Source: Actinomycetes bacterium
GTDB lineage: Bacteria > Actinomycetota > Acidimicrobiia > Acidimicrobiales > RAAP-2
Length of the DNA stretch: 64,000 nucleotides
Direction of reading: 5' to 3'
NCBI GenBank assembly: GCA_021785695.1
Contig: JAJYEQ010000001.1
Location: 159,331 to 223,330 of the forward strand
Positions 16,832 through 26,131 of the stretch are shown one piece after another. The first letter of the stretch is position 1. Every line of letters begins with the position of its first letter. The notes beneath the pieces were generated by a model. That model saw only the letters and a program-made list of their open reading frames with translations. It was not told the origin of the DNA and made no database searches. A program made the position numbers and the translations under genes.

Positions 16832-16894
16832 CTCCTTCTGTGCGACGTGACCGACCACACGCCAGCGACCGAGGTCGCCACGGGCCGGGTGACC

Positions 16895-16921
16895 ATTCTA
16901 CCGTTTTTTCGCCCGGGCGCA
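16895..16921 (-). promoter_or_regulatory. Candidate promoter of infA and the alpha operon
   Basis: Minus-strand -10 TAGAAT at 16895-16900. TTTTGC (16919-16924) or TTGCGC (16917-16922) lies at a spacing of 18 or 16. It falls in the 165-base gap between infA and the divergent plus-strand gene. Confidence 0.5.
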
Positions 16922-16984
16922 AAAGAGCGCCCCCACGCGGTGAAATGTGACCCCTGACCCTACCAGCCCGCGCGCGCCAACCGG

Positions 16985-16990
16985 CATGCT
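16985..16990 (+). promoter_or_regulatory. Putative -10 box of a leaderless promoter (flavin-barrel gene)
   Basis: CATGCT ends exactly six bases before the ATG at 16997; no Shine-Dalgarno lies in the gap. Confidence 0.35.
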
Positions 16991-16996
16991 GGACCC

Positions 16997-17392
16997 ATGA
17001 CCGGTGCGCCCCGGCGGGTGCGGCGCATGACGCTGCCGCGCAGCGACTGCCTGGCGCGCCTGCGTCGGGCTGCGCTAGCCCGCGTGATCATCTCGGTGCG
17101 CTGCCTGCCGGCCGCCCTGCCGGCCCGCATCGCCGTCACCGACGACCACCACCTGCTGCTGGCCAGCACCGAGGACGCCGTGATCACGGCCGCCCAGCGC
17201 GGCGACGTCCTGAGCGTCCAGATCGACGGGCTGGAGGACGACGGCGCCACCTGGTCGGTCATGGGCTCGGGGATCGCCGCCCTGCCCGAGACCGAGTTCA
17301 CCTTGAGCGAGGCGCTGACCCGGGCGGTGGCGGCCGGTGCCCGCCTGATCGAGCTGCCCTTGACCGTCGTGTCGGGAGAGCGCGTCGGCTGA
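16997..17392 (+). CDS. Pyridoxamine 5'-phosphate oxidase-like (split-barrel) protein
   Basis: 131 residues. The pattern LPRSDCLARLRRAALARVIIS, then PAALPARIAVTDDHHLLLAS and GATWSVMGSGIA, follows the short flavin/F420-binding split-barrel proteins related to pyridoxamine phosphate oxidase, where the first helix, the two opening strands and a WSV(x)VxG strand are conserved. Cofactor and substrate cannot be told. It is the first of four plus-strand genes sitting inside the otherwise minus-strand ribosomal region, 26 bases before a sensor kinase gene, so a redox or signalling role is conceivable but not shown. Confidence 0.55.
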   Translation: MTGAPRRVRRMTLPRSDCLARLRRAALARVIISVRCLPAALPARIAVTDDHHLLLASTEDAVITAAQRGDVLSVQIDGLEDDGATWSVMGSGIAALPETEFTLSEALTRAVAAGARLIELPLTVVSGERVG

Positions 17393-17406
17393 GCTGGCAC
17401 CTGTGC

Positions 17407-17412
17407 CAGGCT
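17407..17412 (+). promoter_or_regulatory. Putative -10 box of the sensor kinase gene
   Basis: CAGGCT ends six bases before the GTG at 17419, matching the leaderless pattern seen throughout the plus-strand genes. Confidence 0.3.
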
Positions 17413-17418
17413 GGGACC

Positions 17419-18552
17419 GTGCCCTACCACCGGATCGGCGACCCCGAGCGGCTCTACGGGCTCATCGAGGCGATGCTGGCCCTCGAGTCCGACGCCGACC
17501 TGTCCAGCCTGCTGCAGCTGGTGGTCGACAGCGCCCGACGCCTGGTCGGCGCGCGCTACGGGGCCCTCGGGGTGCTGGGGCCCGACGGGCGGCACCTGGC
17601 GCGCTTCGTCACCTCGGGCCTGAGCGAGGAGGAGGCGGCGGCCATCGGCTCGCCCCCCAGCGGCCGCGGGGTCCTCGGCCAGGTGATCGCGCGCGCCGCC
17701 GCGGTCCGCGTCGACGACCTGGCCGCCGAGCCCGGCGCGGTCGGCTTCCCGCCCGGCCACCCGACGATGCGCCGCTTCTGCGGGGTCCCGGTCCAGGCCA
17801 GCGACGGCCACGTCCTGGGCAACCTCTACCTGGCCGACCGCGAGGACGGCGCGCCCTTCAGCGAGGACGACCAGGCGCTGGTGGAGTCCTTCGGGCGCGC
17901 GGCCGGCCTGGCCGTCGATCAGGCCGCCCTGCGGGACCGCCAGCACGAGCTGACCCTGGCCGCCGAGCGCGAGCGCCTGGCGCGCGAACTGCACGACACG
18001 GTCATCCAGCGGCTCTTCGCGGTCGGCCTGGGCCTCCAGGTGACGCTGCGCTCGGCGCTGGCCGACGAGGACCGCGAGCGCATCGACCGGGCCATCGACG
18101 AGCTCGACGAGACGATCCAGGAGATCCGCACCACGATCTTCGCCATCGACGCCGACGAGGTCGACGCCAGCGAGCTGACCGCGCGCCTGCGCGCCATGGT
18201 CGAGGAGGTGGCCACACGCTTGGGGGTCGCCGTCACCCTGACCCTGGCCGAGCCGACCCTCGAGGTGACCAGCCGGGTCGCGCGCCACACCCTCCAGGCG
18301 CTGCGCGAGGTCCTGGCCAACGTGGCCCGCCACGCGCGCGCCAGCTCCCTGGCGGTCTCCCTGCGCGCCGAGGGCGATCTGCTGGTCCTGGAGATCCGCG
18401 ACGACGGCGTCGGGTTCGTGACCCCGGTCGGTCCCGGCCGGGGCCTGCGCAACCTGCGCGAGCGCGCCCACCGCCTCGGGGGGTCCTGCCAGGTCGAGTC
18501 GGAGCCCGGCCGTGGCACACTGGTGCGGTGGACGGCGCGGCGGATGGCCTGA
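17419..18552 (+). CDS. GAF-domain sensor histidine kinase (NarL-partner, DevS/NreB-like)
   Basis: 377-residue soluble kinase without membrane segments. A single GAF domain covers about residues 25-168. The HisKA_3 dimerisation domain has the motif ERLARELHDTVIQRLF with phospho-acceptor His192, and the ATPase domain has the N-box ANVARHA (Asn301) and the G1 box RDDGVGF (328-333). This layout is that of cytosolic DevS/DosT-type kinases; the GAF ligand is unknown, and heme binding cannot be judged. The response regulator gene follows after one base, so they form a two-component system. Confidence 0.9.
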   Translation: MPYHRIGDPERLYGLIEAMLALESDADLSSLLQLVVDSARRLVGARYGALGVLGPDGRHLARFVTSGLSEEEAAAIGSPPSGRGVLGQVIARAAAVRVDDLAAEPGAVGFPPGHPTMRRFCGVPVQASDGHVLGNLYLADREDGAPFSEDDQALVESFGRAAGLAVDQAALRDRQHELTLAAERERLARELHDTVIQRLFAVGLGLQVTLRSALADEDRERIDRAIDELDETIQEIRTTIFAIDADEVDASELTARLRAMVEEVATRLGVAVTLTLAEPTLEVTSRVARHTLQALREVLANVARHARASSLAVSLRAEGDLLVLEIRDDGVGFVTPVGPGRGLRNLRERAHRLGGSCQVESEPGRGTLVRWTARRMA

Positions 18553-18553
18553 C

Positions 18554-19198
18554 GTGACCCGCATCTTCCTGGTCGACGACCACGAGATCGTGCGCCGGGG
18601 GCTGCGCGAGCTCTTCGAGTCCCACCCGGACCTGGTCGTGGTGGCCGAGGCCGGCACGGTCGCCGAGGCCGAGGTCGTGCCCCTCGACGACGTCGACGTG
18701 GCCGTGCTCGACGTACGCCTGCCCGACGGCAGCGGGGTCGACCTGTGCCGCTCCCTGCGCGACCGCCGCCTGGACCTGGCCTGCCTGATCCTGACCTCGT
18801 TCGCCGACTCGGAGGCCCTGTCGGCCTCGGTGCTGGCCGGGGCGCGCGGCTACGTGCTCAAGAACGTGCGCGGCGAGGACCTGGTGGACGCGGTGCGCCG
18901 GGCGGCGGCCGGCGAGATGCTGCTGACGCCCGACCAGATCGAGCGGGCCCGCGAGCGCCTGCGCCGCCAGATCAGCGAGGACATGCGCTTGGAGAGCCTC
19001 AGCCACCAGGAGCACCGGATCCTCGAGCTGTTGAGCGAGGGGCTGTCCAACCGCGAGATCGCCGCCGAGATGTTCCTGGCCGAGAAGACGGTCAAGAACT
19101 ACGTGTCCAACCTGCTGGCCAAGCTGGGCTTCCAGCGGCGCACCGAGGCCGCCCTGTTCGCCCAGCGCTACCACGACCGCGCCCACCCCGACAGCTAG
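18554..19198 (+). CDS. NarL/FixJ-family response regulator (LuxR-type HTH)
   Basis: 214 residues. The receiver has acidic pocket Asp8/Asp9, phospho-acceptor Asp53 (VLDVRLPDGSG), Thr81 and Lys103. The C-terminal HTH spans about 145-205 with LSHQEHRILELLSEGLSNREIA and KTVKNYVSNLLAKLG. It resembles DevR. The GTG at 18554 is one base after the kinase stop; a longer frame starting inside the kinase gene is not needed. Targets are unknown; no obvious operator was found nearby. Confidence 0.9.
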   Translation: MTRIFLVDDHEIVRRGLRELFESHPDLVVVAEAGTVAEAEVVPLDDVDVAVLDVRLPDGSGVDLCRSLRDRRLDLACLILTSFADSEALSASVLAGARGYVLKNVRGEDLVDAVRRAAAGEMLLTPDQIERARERLRRQISEDMRLESLSHQEHRILELLSEGLSNREIAAEMFLAEKTVKNYVSNLLAKLGFQRRTEAALFAQRYHDRAHPDS

Positions 19199-19866
19199 TG
19201 CGCCTGGTCAGCCTGGTCCCCTCGGTCACCGAGACGCTGGTGGCCTGGGGGATCGCCCCGGTGGGGGTGACGCGCTTTTGCCCGCCGGTCCCCGGGGCCG
19301 TCGTGGTGGGGGGGACCAAGGACCCCGACCTCGCCCGCATCGCGGCGCTCGCGCCGGACCTGGTCGTCCTGGACGAGGAGGAGAACCGCCGCGACGACGA
19401 CCAGGCGCTGCGCGCGGGGGGGCTGACCACCTTGGCCCTGGCCGTCACCGGCCTGGCCAGCCGCGACACGGCGCTCGGGGCCCTGGCCGCGGCCACGGGG
19501 ACCGCCTGGGCGCCGCTGCCCCGCCCGGCGCCCCCGCGCCCGCAGCGCCGCGTCGCCGTCGTCATCTGGCGGCGCCCCTGGATCTTCCTGGGCGCCCCGA
19601 CCTACGCGACGTCCCTGCTGGCCCAGGTGGGCTGTTCCAACGTGCTGGCCGGCGCGGGACCCTACCCGCGCCGCGAGCTCGCCGCGGTCGCCCTGCGGCG
19701 CCCCGACCTGCTGCTCGCACCTTCGGAGCCCTACCCCTTCGGGCCCCGCCACGTGGCCGAGCTGTCGGCGATCGCCCCGGTGCGCCTGCTCGACGGGCGT
19801 GACCTGTTCTGGTGGGGGGCGCGCACCGACGCGGCGCTGGCCCGCCTGGCCGCTACAGGATGGTGA
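19198..19866 (+). CDS. BtuF-like helical-backbone metal/cobalamin-binding protein without signal peptide
   Basis: 222 residues related to the periplasmic binding protein family that includes BtuF. The opening MRLVSLVPSVTETL, the GVTRFCPP turn and PDLVVLDEEENR fit that family. Length is shorter than exported receptors (about 250-300), and no signal peptide or lipobox is present, so the protein should be cytoplasmic. No ABC permease or ATPase gene lies nearby. The GTG start shares one base with the regulator stop, and the 3' end overlaps map tail-to-tail by 14 bases. The GTG start and coupling suggest co-expression with the two-component system. Its ligand is unknown. Confidence 0.7.
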   Translation: MRLVSLVPSVTETLVAWGIAPVGVTRFCPPVPGAVVVGGTKDPDLARIAALAPDLVVLDEEENRRDDDQALRAGGLTTLALAVTGLASRDTALGALAAATGTAWAPLPRPAPPRPQRRVAVVIWRRPWIFLGAPTYATSLLAQVGCSNVLAGAGPYPRRELAAVALRRPDLLLAPSEPYPFGPRHVAELSAIAPVRLLDGRDLFWWGARTDAALARLAATGW

Positions 19867-20593
19867 AGACCTCGGGACCGTCGTCGGTCACCGCGACGGT
19901 GTGCTCGAAGTGGGCCGAGAGTGACCCGTCGACCGTCATGACGCCCCACCCGTCCTCCAGGGTGTAGGTGTCGGGCCCCCCGATGTTCACCATGGGCTCG
20001 ATGGCGAAGACCATCCCGGTCTTCAGCGTCGGCCCCGGGGTGCCGGGCCAGTAGTTGGGGACCTGGGGGGTCTCGTGCATGGCCGTGCCGATGGCGTGGC
20101 CCACGTACTCGCGCACCACCGAGTAGCCGGCCGCCTCGGCGACCTCCTGGACGGCGCGCCCCACCTCGTGGAGGCGGTGGCCGGCGACCATCTGGGCGAT
20201 GCCGGCCCACAGCGAGCGCTCGGTGACCTCCAGCAGGCGGGCCGAGGCCGCGTCGATGGTGCCCACGCCCGCCGTGTAGGCGGCGTCGCCGTGGTAGCCC
20301 TCGACGATCGCGCCGCAGTCCACCGAGAGGATGTCGCCCTCGACCAGCGTGTAGTCACCGGGGATCCCGTGGACGATCATGGCGTTCGGGCTGGTGCAGA
20401 TCACCGCCGGGAAGCCGTGGTAGCCCAGGAAGTTCGAGCGCGCCCCGCGCCGCTCGAGGACCTCGGCGGCCACCTCGTTGAGCCGGGCCGTGGTCACGCC
20501 CGGAGCGATCGCGGCCCGGGTCGCCTCGTGGATCTCGGCCACGACGCGCCCGGCCCGGCGCATCTTGGCCAGCTCGTCGGGCGAGCGCCTCAT
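19853..20593 (-). CDS. map: Methionine aminopeptidase, type I
   Basis: 246 residues. Metal ligands are Asp92, Asp103, His166, Glu199 and Glu230 in the motifs SVDCG, HGDAAYT, VGHAIGT, FAIEPM and AHFEHTV. It removes N-terminal Met from nascent proteins. The ATG at 20593 overlaps the adk stop (ATGA); the longer frame is spurious. There is no N-terminal SH3-binding extension of the mycobacterial type. Confidence 0.96.
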   Translation of the reverse strand: MRRSPDELAKMRRAGRVVAEIHEATRAAIAPGVTTARLNEVAAEVLERRGARSNFLGYHGFPAVICTSPNAMIVHGIPGDYTLVEGDILSVDCGAIVEGYHGDAAYTAGVGTIDAASARLLEVTERSLWAGIAQMVAGHRLHEVGRAVQEVAEAAGYSVVREYVGHAIGTAMHETPQVPNYWPGTPGPTLKTGMVFAIEPMVNIGGPDTYTLEDGWGVMTVDGSLSAHFEHTVAVTDDGPEVFTIL

Positions 20594-21246
20594 GGCACCA
20601 CCCGGGCGTCGATGGCCGCGCGCAGGGCGGCGGTCACCTCGTCGAGCCCGGCCGCCCCATCCACGTGGGCCAGGACACCGCGCTCGCGGTAGTAGTCGAG
20701 CAGGGGCGCGGTGTCGCGCTCGTAGACGGCCAGGCGCTCGGCGATGGCCTCGGGGCGGTCGTCGGCCCGCTGGACGACGGCGCCCCCGCACACCGAGCAC
20801 ACGCCACTGTCGGCCTCGGGGTCCCCGACGCGGTAGATGGCCCCGCAGCTCGCGCAGACCCGGCGCGCGGCCAGGCGGGCCGTGGCCACCTCGACGTCGA
20901 TGGCCAGGTCGAGGCAGGCGCTCACCTGGTCGGGGGCGACGATCTCCTCGAGGGCCTCGGCCTGGCCCCGGGTGCGCGGGTAGCCGTCGAGCAGCACGCC
21001 GGGCGCGGCATCGGCCTGGGCCAGGCGATCGGCGACCAGCCGGTTGACCAGCTCGTCGGAGACCAGGGCCCCGGCCTCCAGCACCGCGGCCACCTCGAGC
21101 CCGAGGGGGCTGGCGGCCCGCACGGCGGCCCGCAGGATGTCGCCGGTCGAGACGTGGGGCAGGCCGTAGGCGGCCGACAGGCGCTCGCACTGCGTCCCCT
21201 TGCCCGCGCCTTGCTTGCCGAGCACCACCAGGATCAGGCGTCTCAT
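20590..21246 (-). CDS. adk: Adenylate kinase
   Basis: 218 residues. The P-loop reads LGKQGAGKGTQ, where most bacteria have GPPGAGKGTQ. A zinc LID has Cys131, Cys134, Cys150 and Cys153, and LLDGYPRTRGQAEAL is the AMP-site segment. It catalyses ATP + AMP to 2 ADP. It lies between secY and map, its classic position. Confidence 0.95.
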   Translation of the reverse strand: MRRLILVVLGKQGAGKGTQCERLSAAYGLPHVSTGDILRAAVRAASPLGLEVAAVLEAGALVSDELVNRLVADRLAQADAAPGVLLDGYPRTRGQAEALEEIVAPDQVSACLDLAIDVEVATARLAARRVCASCGAIYRVGDPEADSGVCSVCGGAVVQRADDRPEAIAERLAVYERDTAPLLDYYRERGVLAHVDGAAGLDEVTAALRAAIDARVVP

Positions 21247-21247
21247 G

Positions 21248-22537
21248 TCAGCGCTTCAGGAAGCCCTCGTAGTTGCGCATCATCAGCTGGCTGTCGATCT
21301 GGCGCATGGTCTCGAGCGCGACGCCGACCGCGATCAGCAGCGTCGTGCCGTAGTACGGGAACCGGTTGATGTGCCACAGGGCCATCAGCACCGAGGGCAC
21401 CACGGCCACCCCGGCCAGGAACACCGCGCCCACGGTCGTCAGGCGCGAGAGCATCTTGGCGAAGTAGCGCTCGGTGGGCAGGCCCGGACGGATGCCGGGC
21501 ACGAAGCCGCCCTGCTGGCGCAGCAGCTCGGCCTGCTGGTGGGGCTCGAAGGCGATGTACACGTAGAAGAACGTGAAGGCCACGATCAGCAGGAAGTCCG
21601 AGAGGATGTAGAAGAAGTTGGTCGGCTGGAGCGACGAGTTCACGAAGTGCTGGAAGCTCGCCCAGGGCACCACGTTGCTCAGCAGCACCGGGATGTAGAG
21701 CACCGAGGAGGCGAAGATGATCGGGATCACGCCGGACTGGTTGACCTTGAGCGGGATGTAGGTGGAGTTGCCCCCCATCTCGCGGCGGCCGACCACGCGG
21801 CGGGCGAAGGTCACCGGGATGCGCCGCTGGCCGTTGTCCATGAAGACGATCAGGACCAGCAGGGCGATGGACACGATGACCAGCACCACGAACTTGAGCA
21901 TCCCGCCCTCGGCGTAGACGGCCCGGCCCCCCGAGGGCAGGCCCGCCACGACGTTGGCGAAGATCAGCAGGCTCATCCCCTGGCCGATGCCGCGCTGGGT
22001 GATGAGCTCGGCCAGCCACATGACGAAGGCGGTGCCCGCCGTGAGGATGGCCACCATGAACAGCCCGAGCGCCAGGTTGAACTTGGGGATCAGGTCGATG
22101 GTGAAGCCCAGCAGCGCCTGGTCGTGGCCGTGGAAGGCGTAGATCAGGCCGGTCGACTGCAGGAGGGCCAGGCCGATCGTCAGGTACCGCGTCGTCTGGG
22201 TGATCTTCTTCTCGCCCACGGCCCCCTGGTCCCGCCACTCGGTCAGCTTGGGGATGACGGTCGTGAGCAGCTGGATGACGATGGTCGACGTGATGTAGGG
22301 CATGACCCCCAGGCCGAACACCGCCAGGCGCGTCAGCGCGCCGCCGGAGAACAGGTTGAGGAAGCCCAGGACGCCGCTCGCGCCGGCCTTGGACTGCAGC
22401 ACCCGGACCTGGGACCAGCTGACCCCCGGGATGGGCAGGTTGGCGCCCAGCTGGTAGAGGCAGATGATGCCCAGCGTGAACAGGACCTTGTTGCGCAGGT
22501 CCGGTACGCGGAAGATGTTCCCGAGTCGGCGCAGCAC
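21248..22537 (-). CDS. secY: Protein translocase subunit SecY
   Basis: 429-residue channel protein of the Sec translocon. Ten hydrophobic helices are readable; IPIPGV-type sequence in the first plug region, MPYITSTIVIQLL, and the C-terminal TLLIAVGVALETMRQIDSQLMMRNYEGFLKR are family signatures. GTG start at 22537, six bases after rplO. Confidence 0.97.
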   Translation of the reverse strand: MLRRLGNIFRVPDLRNKVLFTLGIICLYQLGANLPIPGVSWSQVRVLQSKAGASGVLGFLNLFSGGALTRLAVFGLGVMPYITSTIVIQLLTTVIPKLTEWRDQGAVGEKKITQTTRYLTIGLALLQSTGLIYAFHGHDQALLGFTIDLIPKFNLALGLFMVAILTAGTAFVMWLAELITQRGIGQGMSLLIFANVVAGLPSGGRAVYAEGGMLKFVVLVIVSIALLVLIVFMDNGQRRIPVTFARRVVGRREMGGNSTYIPLKVNQSGVIPIIFASSVLYIPVLLSNVVPWASFQHFVNSSLQPTNFFYILSDFLLIVAFTFFYVYIAFEPHQQAELLRQQGGFVPGIRPGLPTERYFAKMLSRLTTVGAVFLAGVAVVPSVLMALWHINRFPYYGTTLLIAVGVALETMRQIDSQLMMRNYEGFLKR

Positions 22538-22542
22538 GGGCG

Positions 22543-23028
22543 TCAGCGGTTCTGGTGCTGGTTCCCGGCGGCCGGGGGCCGCACGGCGAACGGCTTGTCC
22601 AAGATGGTCACCGAGCCGCCAGCGGCCTCGATGGCCGCGCGGGCGCTCGCCGACACGGCGTGCACGCTCAGGGCCACCGGCGCGTGCAGCTCGCCGCGCC
22701 CGAGGACCTTGACCAGGTCACCGCGCCGGGCCAGGCCCGCGGCGACCAGGGCCGCCACGTCGACCTCGGCCAGACCCAGGGCGCTCAGGGCGTCGAGGTT
22801 GACCGGCGTGTAGGACACGCGGAACGGGTTGGTGAACCCCTTGAGCTTGGGGATGCGCGCCAGGATCGGGAGCTGGCCGCCCTCGAAGCCGGCCGGGATC
22901 GTGCGCCGGGCCTTCTGGCCCTTGGTCCCCCGGCCCGCCGTCTTGCCGCCGTGGCCGCCGATGCCGCGCCCCACCACCTTCTTGCGGTGGGTCGAGCCCG
23001 CGGCGGGCTTCAGGTCGTGCAGTCTCAC
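22543..23028 (-). CDS. rplO: 50S ribosomal protein L15
   Basis: 161-residue uL15 starting [22 protein letters not shown] with the GRGTKGQKAR segment and a FEGGQ-type LPILARIPK stretch. It overlaps rpmD by four bases. Confidence 0.96.
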   Translation of the reverse strand: MRLHDLKPAAGSTHRKKVVGRGIGGHGGKTAGRGTKGQKARRTIPAGFEGGQLPILARIPKLKGFTNPFRVSYTPVNLDALSALGLAEVDVAALVAAGLARRGDLVKVLGRGELHAPVALSVHAVSASARAAIEAAGGSVTILDKPFAVRPPAAGNQHQNR

Positions 23029-23210
23029 TCGGACACCTCTTCCACTTTGATCAGGTGCGGGACCCGGGCGATCATGCCGCGGATCTCGGGCCGGTCCGGC
23101 AGGACGTTGGACTGGCCCACGCGGCGCAGGCCGAGGGCCCGCAGCGTCCCGCGGTGCTTGGGCTTGGTGGCGATGGTCGAGCGGACCTGGGTCACCTTGA
23201 GCTGGGTCAC
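23025..23210 (-). CDS. rpmD: 50S ribosomal protein L30
   Basis: 61-residue uL30. [31 protein letters not shown] is the family pattern. It overlaps both rpsE and rplO by four bases. Confidence 0.95.
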   Translation of the reverse strand: MTQLKVTQVRSTIATKPKHRGTLRALGLRRVGQSNVLPDRPEIRGMIARVPHLIKVEEVSE

Positions 23211-23761
23211 GACGAGGCCTCCGTCTTGAACAGGTCGCCGGCGCGCTGGCGCTCGCGGTAGGCCCGCAGCGTCCCGCTCGGGATCACCTCGTCGAGGGCC
23301 CGGTCGCGCTGGGCGGCCACGGTCTCGGGGCGGCGCAGCTGCTTGAGGGCGGCGATGGTGGCGTGGGCCACGTTGATGCTGTTGGTCGAGCCCAGCGACT
23401 TGGCGACGATGTCCTTGACGCCGGCCATCTCCAAGATGGCCCGGGCCGCCCCGCCGGCGATCACGCCGGTGCCGGGAGCCGCCGGCTTCATCAGGACCCG
23501 GCCCGCGCCGGCCTGGCCCAGCACCGGGTAGATGATCGTCGTGCCGGCCAGGGGCACCTCGAAGAGGTTCTTGCGCGCCTCCTCGATGCCCTTCTGGACC
23601 GCCAGGCCAGCCTCCTTGGCCTTGCCGTAGCCCAGCCCCACGCGCCCGGCGCCGTCCCCGATCACCATCAGCGCGGTGAACGAGAAGCGCCGACCACCCT
23701 TGACCACCTTGGCCACGCGGTTCACCTTGATGGTGCGTTCCTCAAACTGCTCGAGATCCAT
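23207..23761 (-). CDS. rpsE: 30S ribosomal protein S5
   Basis: 184-residue uS5. The N-terminal double-stranded RNA-binding domain has [22 protein letters not shown], and [21 protein letters not shown] follows. The ATG shares one base with the rplR stop. Confidence 0.97.
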   Translation of the reverse strand: MDLEQFEERTIKVNRVAKVVKGGRRFSFTALMVIGDGAGRVGLGYGKAKEAGLAVQKGIEEARKNLFEVPLAGTTIIYPVLGQAGAGRVLMKPAAPGTGVIAGGAARAILEMAGVKDIVAKSLGSTNSINVAHATIAALKQLRRPETVAAQRDRALDEVIPSGTLRAYRERQRAGDLFKTEASS

Positions 23762-24114
23762 CAGAACTCCAGTCCGCCGGCGCGCAGCGCCTCGGCAAAG
23801 GCGGCCACCCGGCCGTGGTAGTCGTAGCCGCCGCGGTCGAAGACCACGGCCGAGATGTTGGCCTGGCGCGCGCGCTCGGCCAGGACCGCGCCCAGGGCCT
23901 GGGCCCCCTCGACGTTGCCGCCCGCGAGCTCACGCAGGCTGGGCTCGACCGACGAGACGGCCACCAGCGTGCGGCCGGCGACGTCGTCGATGATCTGGGC
24001 CGAGATGTGCCGCCGCGAGCGGCTCACGGCCACGCGGGGCCGCTCGGGCGTCCCGGACAGGCGCTTGCGCAGCCGGGCGTGCCGGCGCTGGCGCAGCTCA
24101 CGGGTGGTTCGCAT
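23761..24114 (-). CDS. rplR: 50S ribosomal protein L18
   Basis: 117-residue uL18, a 5S rRNA binder. [24 protein letters not shown] and the C-terminal [20 protein letters not shown] are diagnostic. Confidence 0.97.
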   Translation of the reverse strand: MRTTRELRQRRHARLRKRLSGTPERPRVAVSRSRRHISAQIIDDVAGRTLVAVSSVEPSLRELAGGNVEGAQALGAVLAERARQANISAVVFDRGGYDYHGRVAAFAEALRAGGLEF

Positions 24115-24653
24115 TACTTGGCCGCCTTTCCAGCCTTGCGCAGCACGCGCTCCCCGGCGTAGCGCACGCCCTTGCCCTTGTAGGGCTCGGGCTTGCGCAG
24201 CTTGCGGATGGAGGCGGCCACCTGGCCCACGACCTCCTTGTCGGCGCCCTTGACCACGATGCGCGTGGGTGAGGGGACCTCGAAGGTCACGCCCGCGGGG
24301 GCCGCGTAGCTCACCGGGTGGGAGAAGCCGAGCGACAGGTCCAGGGCCGCCGGGCCGTTGGCCGCGGCGCGGTAGCCCACGCCGATGATCTCGAGTTCCT
24401 TGGTCCAGCCCGCGGTGACGCCGGTCACCATGTTGGCCACCAGCGTCCGCGTCAGCCCGTGGAGGGCCTTGTGGGCCGTCTCGTCGCTGGCGCGGGTCAC
24501 CGAGAGCGTGGCGCCCTCCTGGTGCACGGCGATGCCCTCGGGCAGGCGCCGCGTCATGGCCCCGTTGGGTCCCGTGACGGTCACCTGGCCGTCGGCCACC
24601 GCGACGGACACGCCGTCGGGCACGGTGATCGGGCTACGGCCGATCCGTGACAT
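24114..24653 (-). CDS. rplF: 50S ribosomal protein L6
   Basis: 179-residue uL6 starting [15 protein letters not shown] and ending with the conserved [21 protein letters not shown] segment. It stands 20 bases downstream of rpsH and shares one base with rplR. Confidence 0.97.
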   Translation of the reverse strand: MSRIGRSPITVPDGVSVAVADGQVTVTGPNGAMTRRLPEGIAVHQEGATLSVTRASDETAHKALHGLTRTLVANMVTGVTAGWTKELEIIGVGYRAAANGPAALDLSLGFSHPVSYAAPAGVTFEVPSPTRIVVKGADKEVVGQVAASIRKLRKPEPYKGKGVRYAGERVLRKAGKAAK

Positions 24654-24673
24654 GGCCCTCCTCTTTGCTCGAG

Positions 24674-25078
<405 letters not shown>

Positions 25079-25086
25079 GGTGCCTC

Positions 25087-25272
25087 CTACCAGCTCGCCT
25101 TGGTCACGCCCGGAACCTCGCCCGCGTGCACCATGGTGCGCAGGCAGATGCGGCACAGGCCGAACTTGCGGTACACCGATCGAGGTCGACCGCAGCGCTG
25201 GCACCGGGTATAGGCGCGCGTCGAGAACTTCGGGGTGCGCTGCTGCTTGATCCGGAGAGCCTTCTTGGCCAT
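25087..25272 (-). CDS. rpsZ: 30S ribosomal protein S14, zinc form (type Z)
   Basis: 61-residue uS14 with Cys24, Cys27, Cys40 and Cys43 ([15 protein letters not shown]), the zinc-binding short form. It occupies the standard place between rplE and rpsH. Confidence 0.97.
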   Translation of the reverse strand: MAKKALRIKQQRTPKFSTRAYTRCQRCGRPRSVYRKFGLCRICLRTMVHAGEVPGVTKASW

Positions 25273-25274
25273 AC

Positions 25275-25829
25275 CTATCGTGTCTCCTGCTTGAAGGGGA
25301 AGCCGAAGGCGCGCAAGAACGCGCGTCCCTGCTCGTCGGTGGTCGCGGTGGTCACGATCGTGATGTCGAACCCGCGCGGCGCGTCGATCTTGTCGTAGTC
25401 GATCTCCGGGAAGATCAGCTGGTCGTTGATCCCGAAGGTGTAGTTGCCGTGCCCGTCGAACGAGCGGGGGGGCAGCCCCCGAAAGTCCCGGATGCGCGGG
25501 ATGGCCAGGCTCACCAGGCGGTCGAAGAACTCCCAGGCCCGGTCGCCGCGCAGGGTCACCTTGACCCCAATGGGCTGGCCGGTGCGCACCTTGAAGCTGG
25601 CCACCGACTTCTTGGCCCGCGTCACCACGGGCTTCTGGCCGGTGATCTGCTCCAGGTCGCGCTGGGCGCCCTCGATCAGCGACGCCTGCTGGGTCGCCCT
25701 CCCGACGCCCGAGTTGACCACGATCTTCTCCAGGCGCGGCACCTGCATGATGTTGGCCAGGCCCAGCTCGTCGCGCAGCGACGACCGGATCTCCTGGTCG
25801 TAGCGCTCCTTCAGTCGCGGATGACTCAC
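25275..25829 (-). CDS. rplE: 50S ribosomal protein L5
   Basis: 184-residue uL5. [16 protein letters not shown] and [18 protein letters not shown] are signatures. The GTG at 25829 overlaps the rplX stop (GTGA); the frame upstream of it is non-homologous. Confidence 0.96.
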   Translation of the reverse strand: MSHPRLKERYDQEIRSSLRDELGLANIMQVPRLEKIVVNSGVGRATQQASLIEGAQRDLEQITGQKPVVTRAKKSVASFKVRTGQPIGVKVTLRGDRAWEFFDRLVSLAIPRIRDFRGLPPRSFDGHGNYTFGINDQLIFPEIDYDKIDAPRGFDITIVTTATTDEQGRAFLRAFGFPFKQETR

Positions 25830-26131
25830 AGCACCTCCCCGCACGAACGGCACACGCGGACCTTGACGCCGTCCACCTCGCGGTGGCCGACCTTGGCCGG
25901 ACCCTTGTGCCCGTCGCACCACAGGGCGACGTTGGACACGTGGATCGGCATGAGCTTGTCGATGATGCCCGCCTGGAGCATCGAGCCGGTCTGCTTGGTG
26001 TGGCGCTTGGCGATGTTCAGGCCGTCCAAGATGACCTGCTCGCTGCGCGGACGCGCCTCTTCGACCATGGCGCGCTCCCCGCGGAACTTGCCGGCGATCA
26101 CCAGGACCTCATCGCCCTTGCGGATCTTCAT
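25826..26131 (-). CDS. rplX: 50S ribosomal protein L24
   Basis: 101-residue uL24 with the KOW motif [18 protein letters not shown] at the N-terminus and a C-terminal [10 protein letters not shown]...CRSCG zinc-like segment. Confidence 0.96.
   Translation of the reverse strand: MKIRKGDEVLVIAGKFRGERAMVEEARPRSEQVILDGLNIAKRHTKQTGSMLQAGIIDKLMPIHVSNVALWCDGHKGPAKVGHREVDGVKVRVCRSCGEVL

Noticed and set aside
19198-19866. A vitamin B12 ABC uptake system
   Set aside because: Only a receptor-like protein is present, without signal peptide, permease or ATPase.
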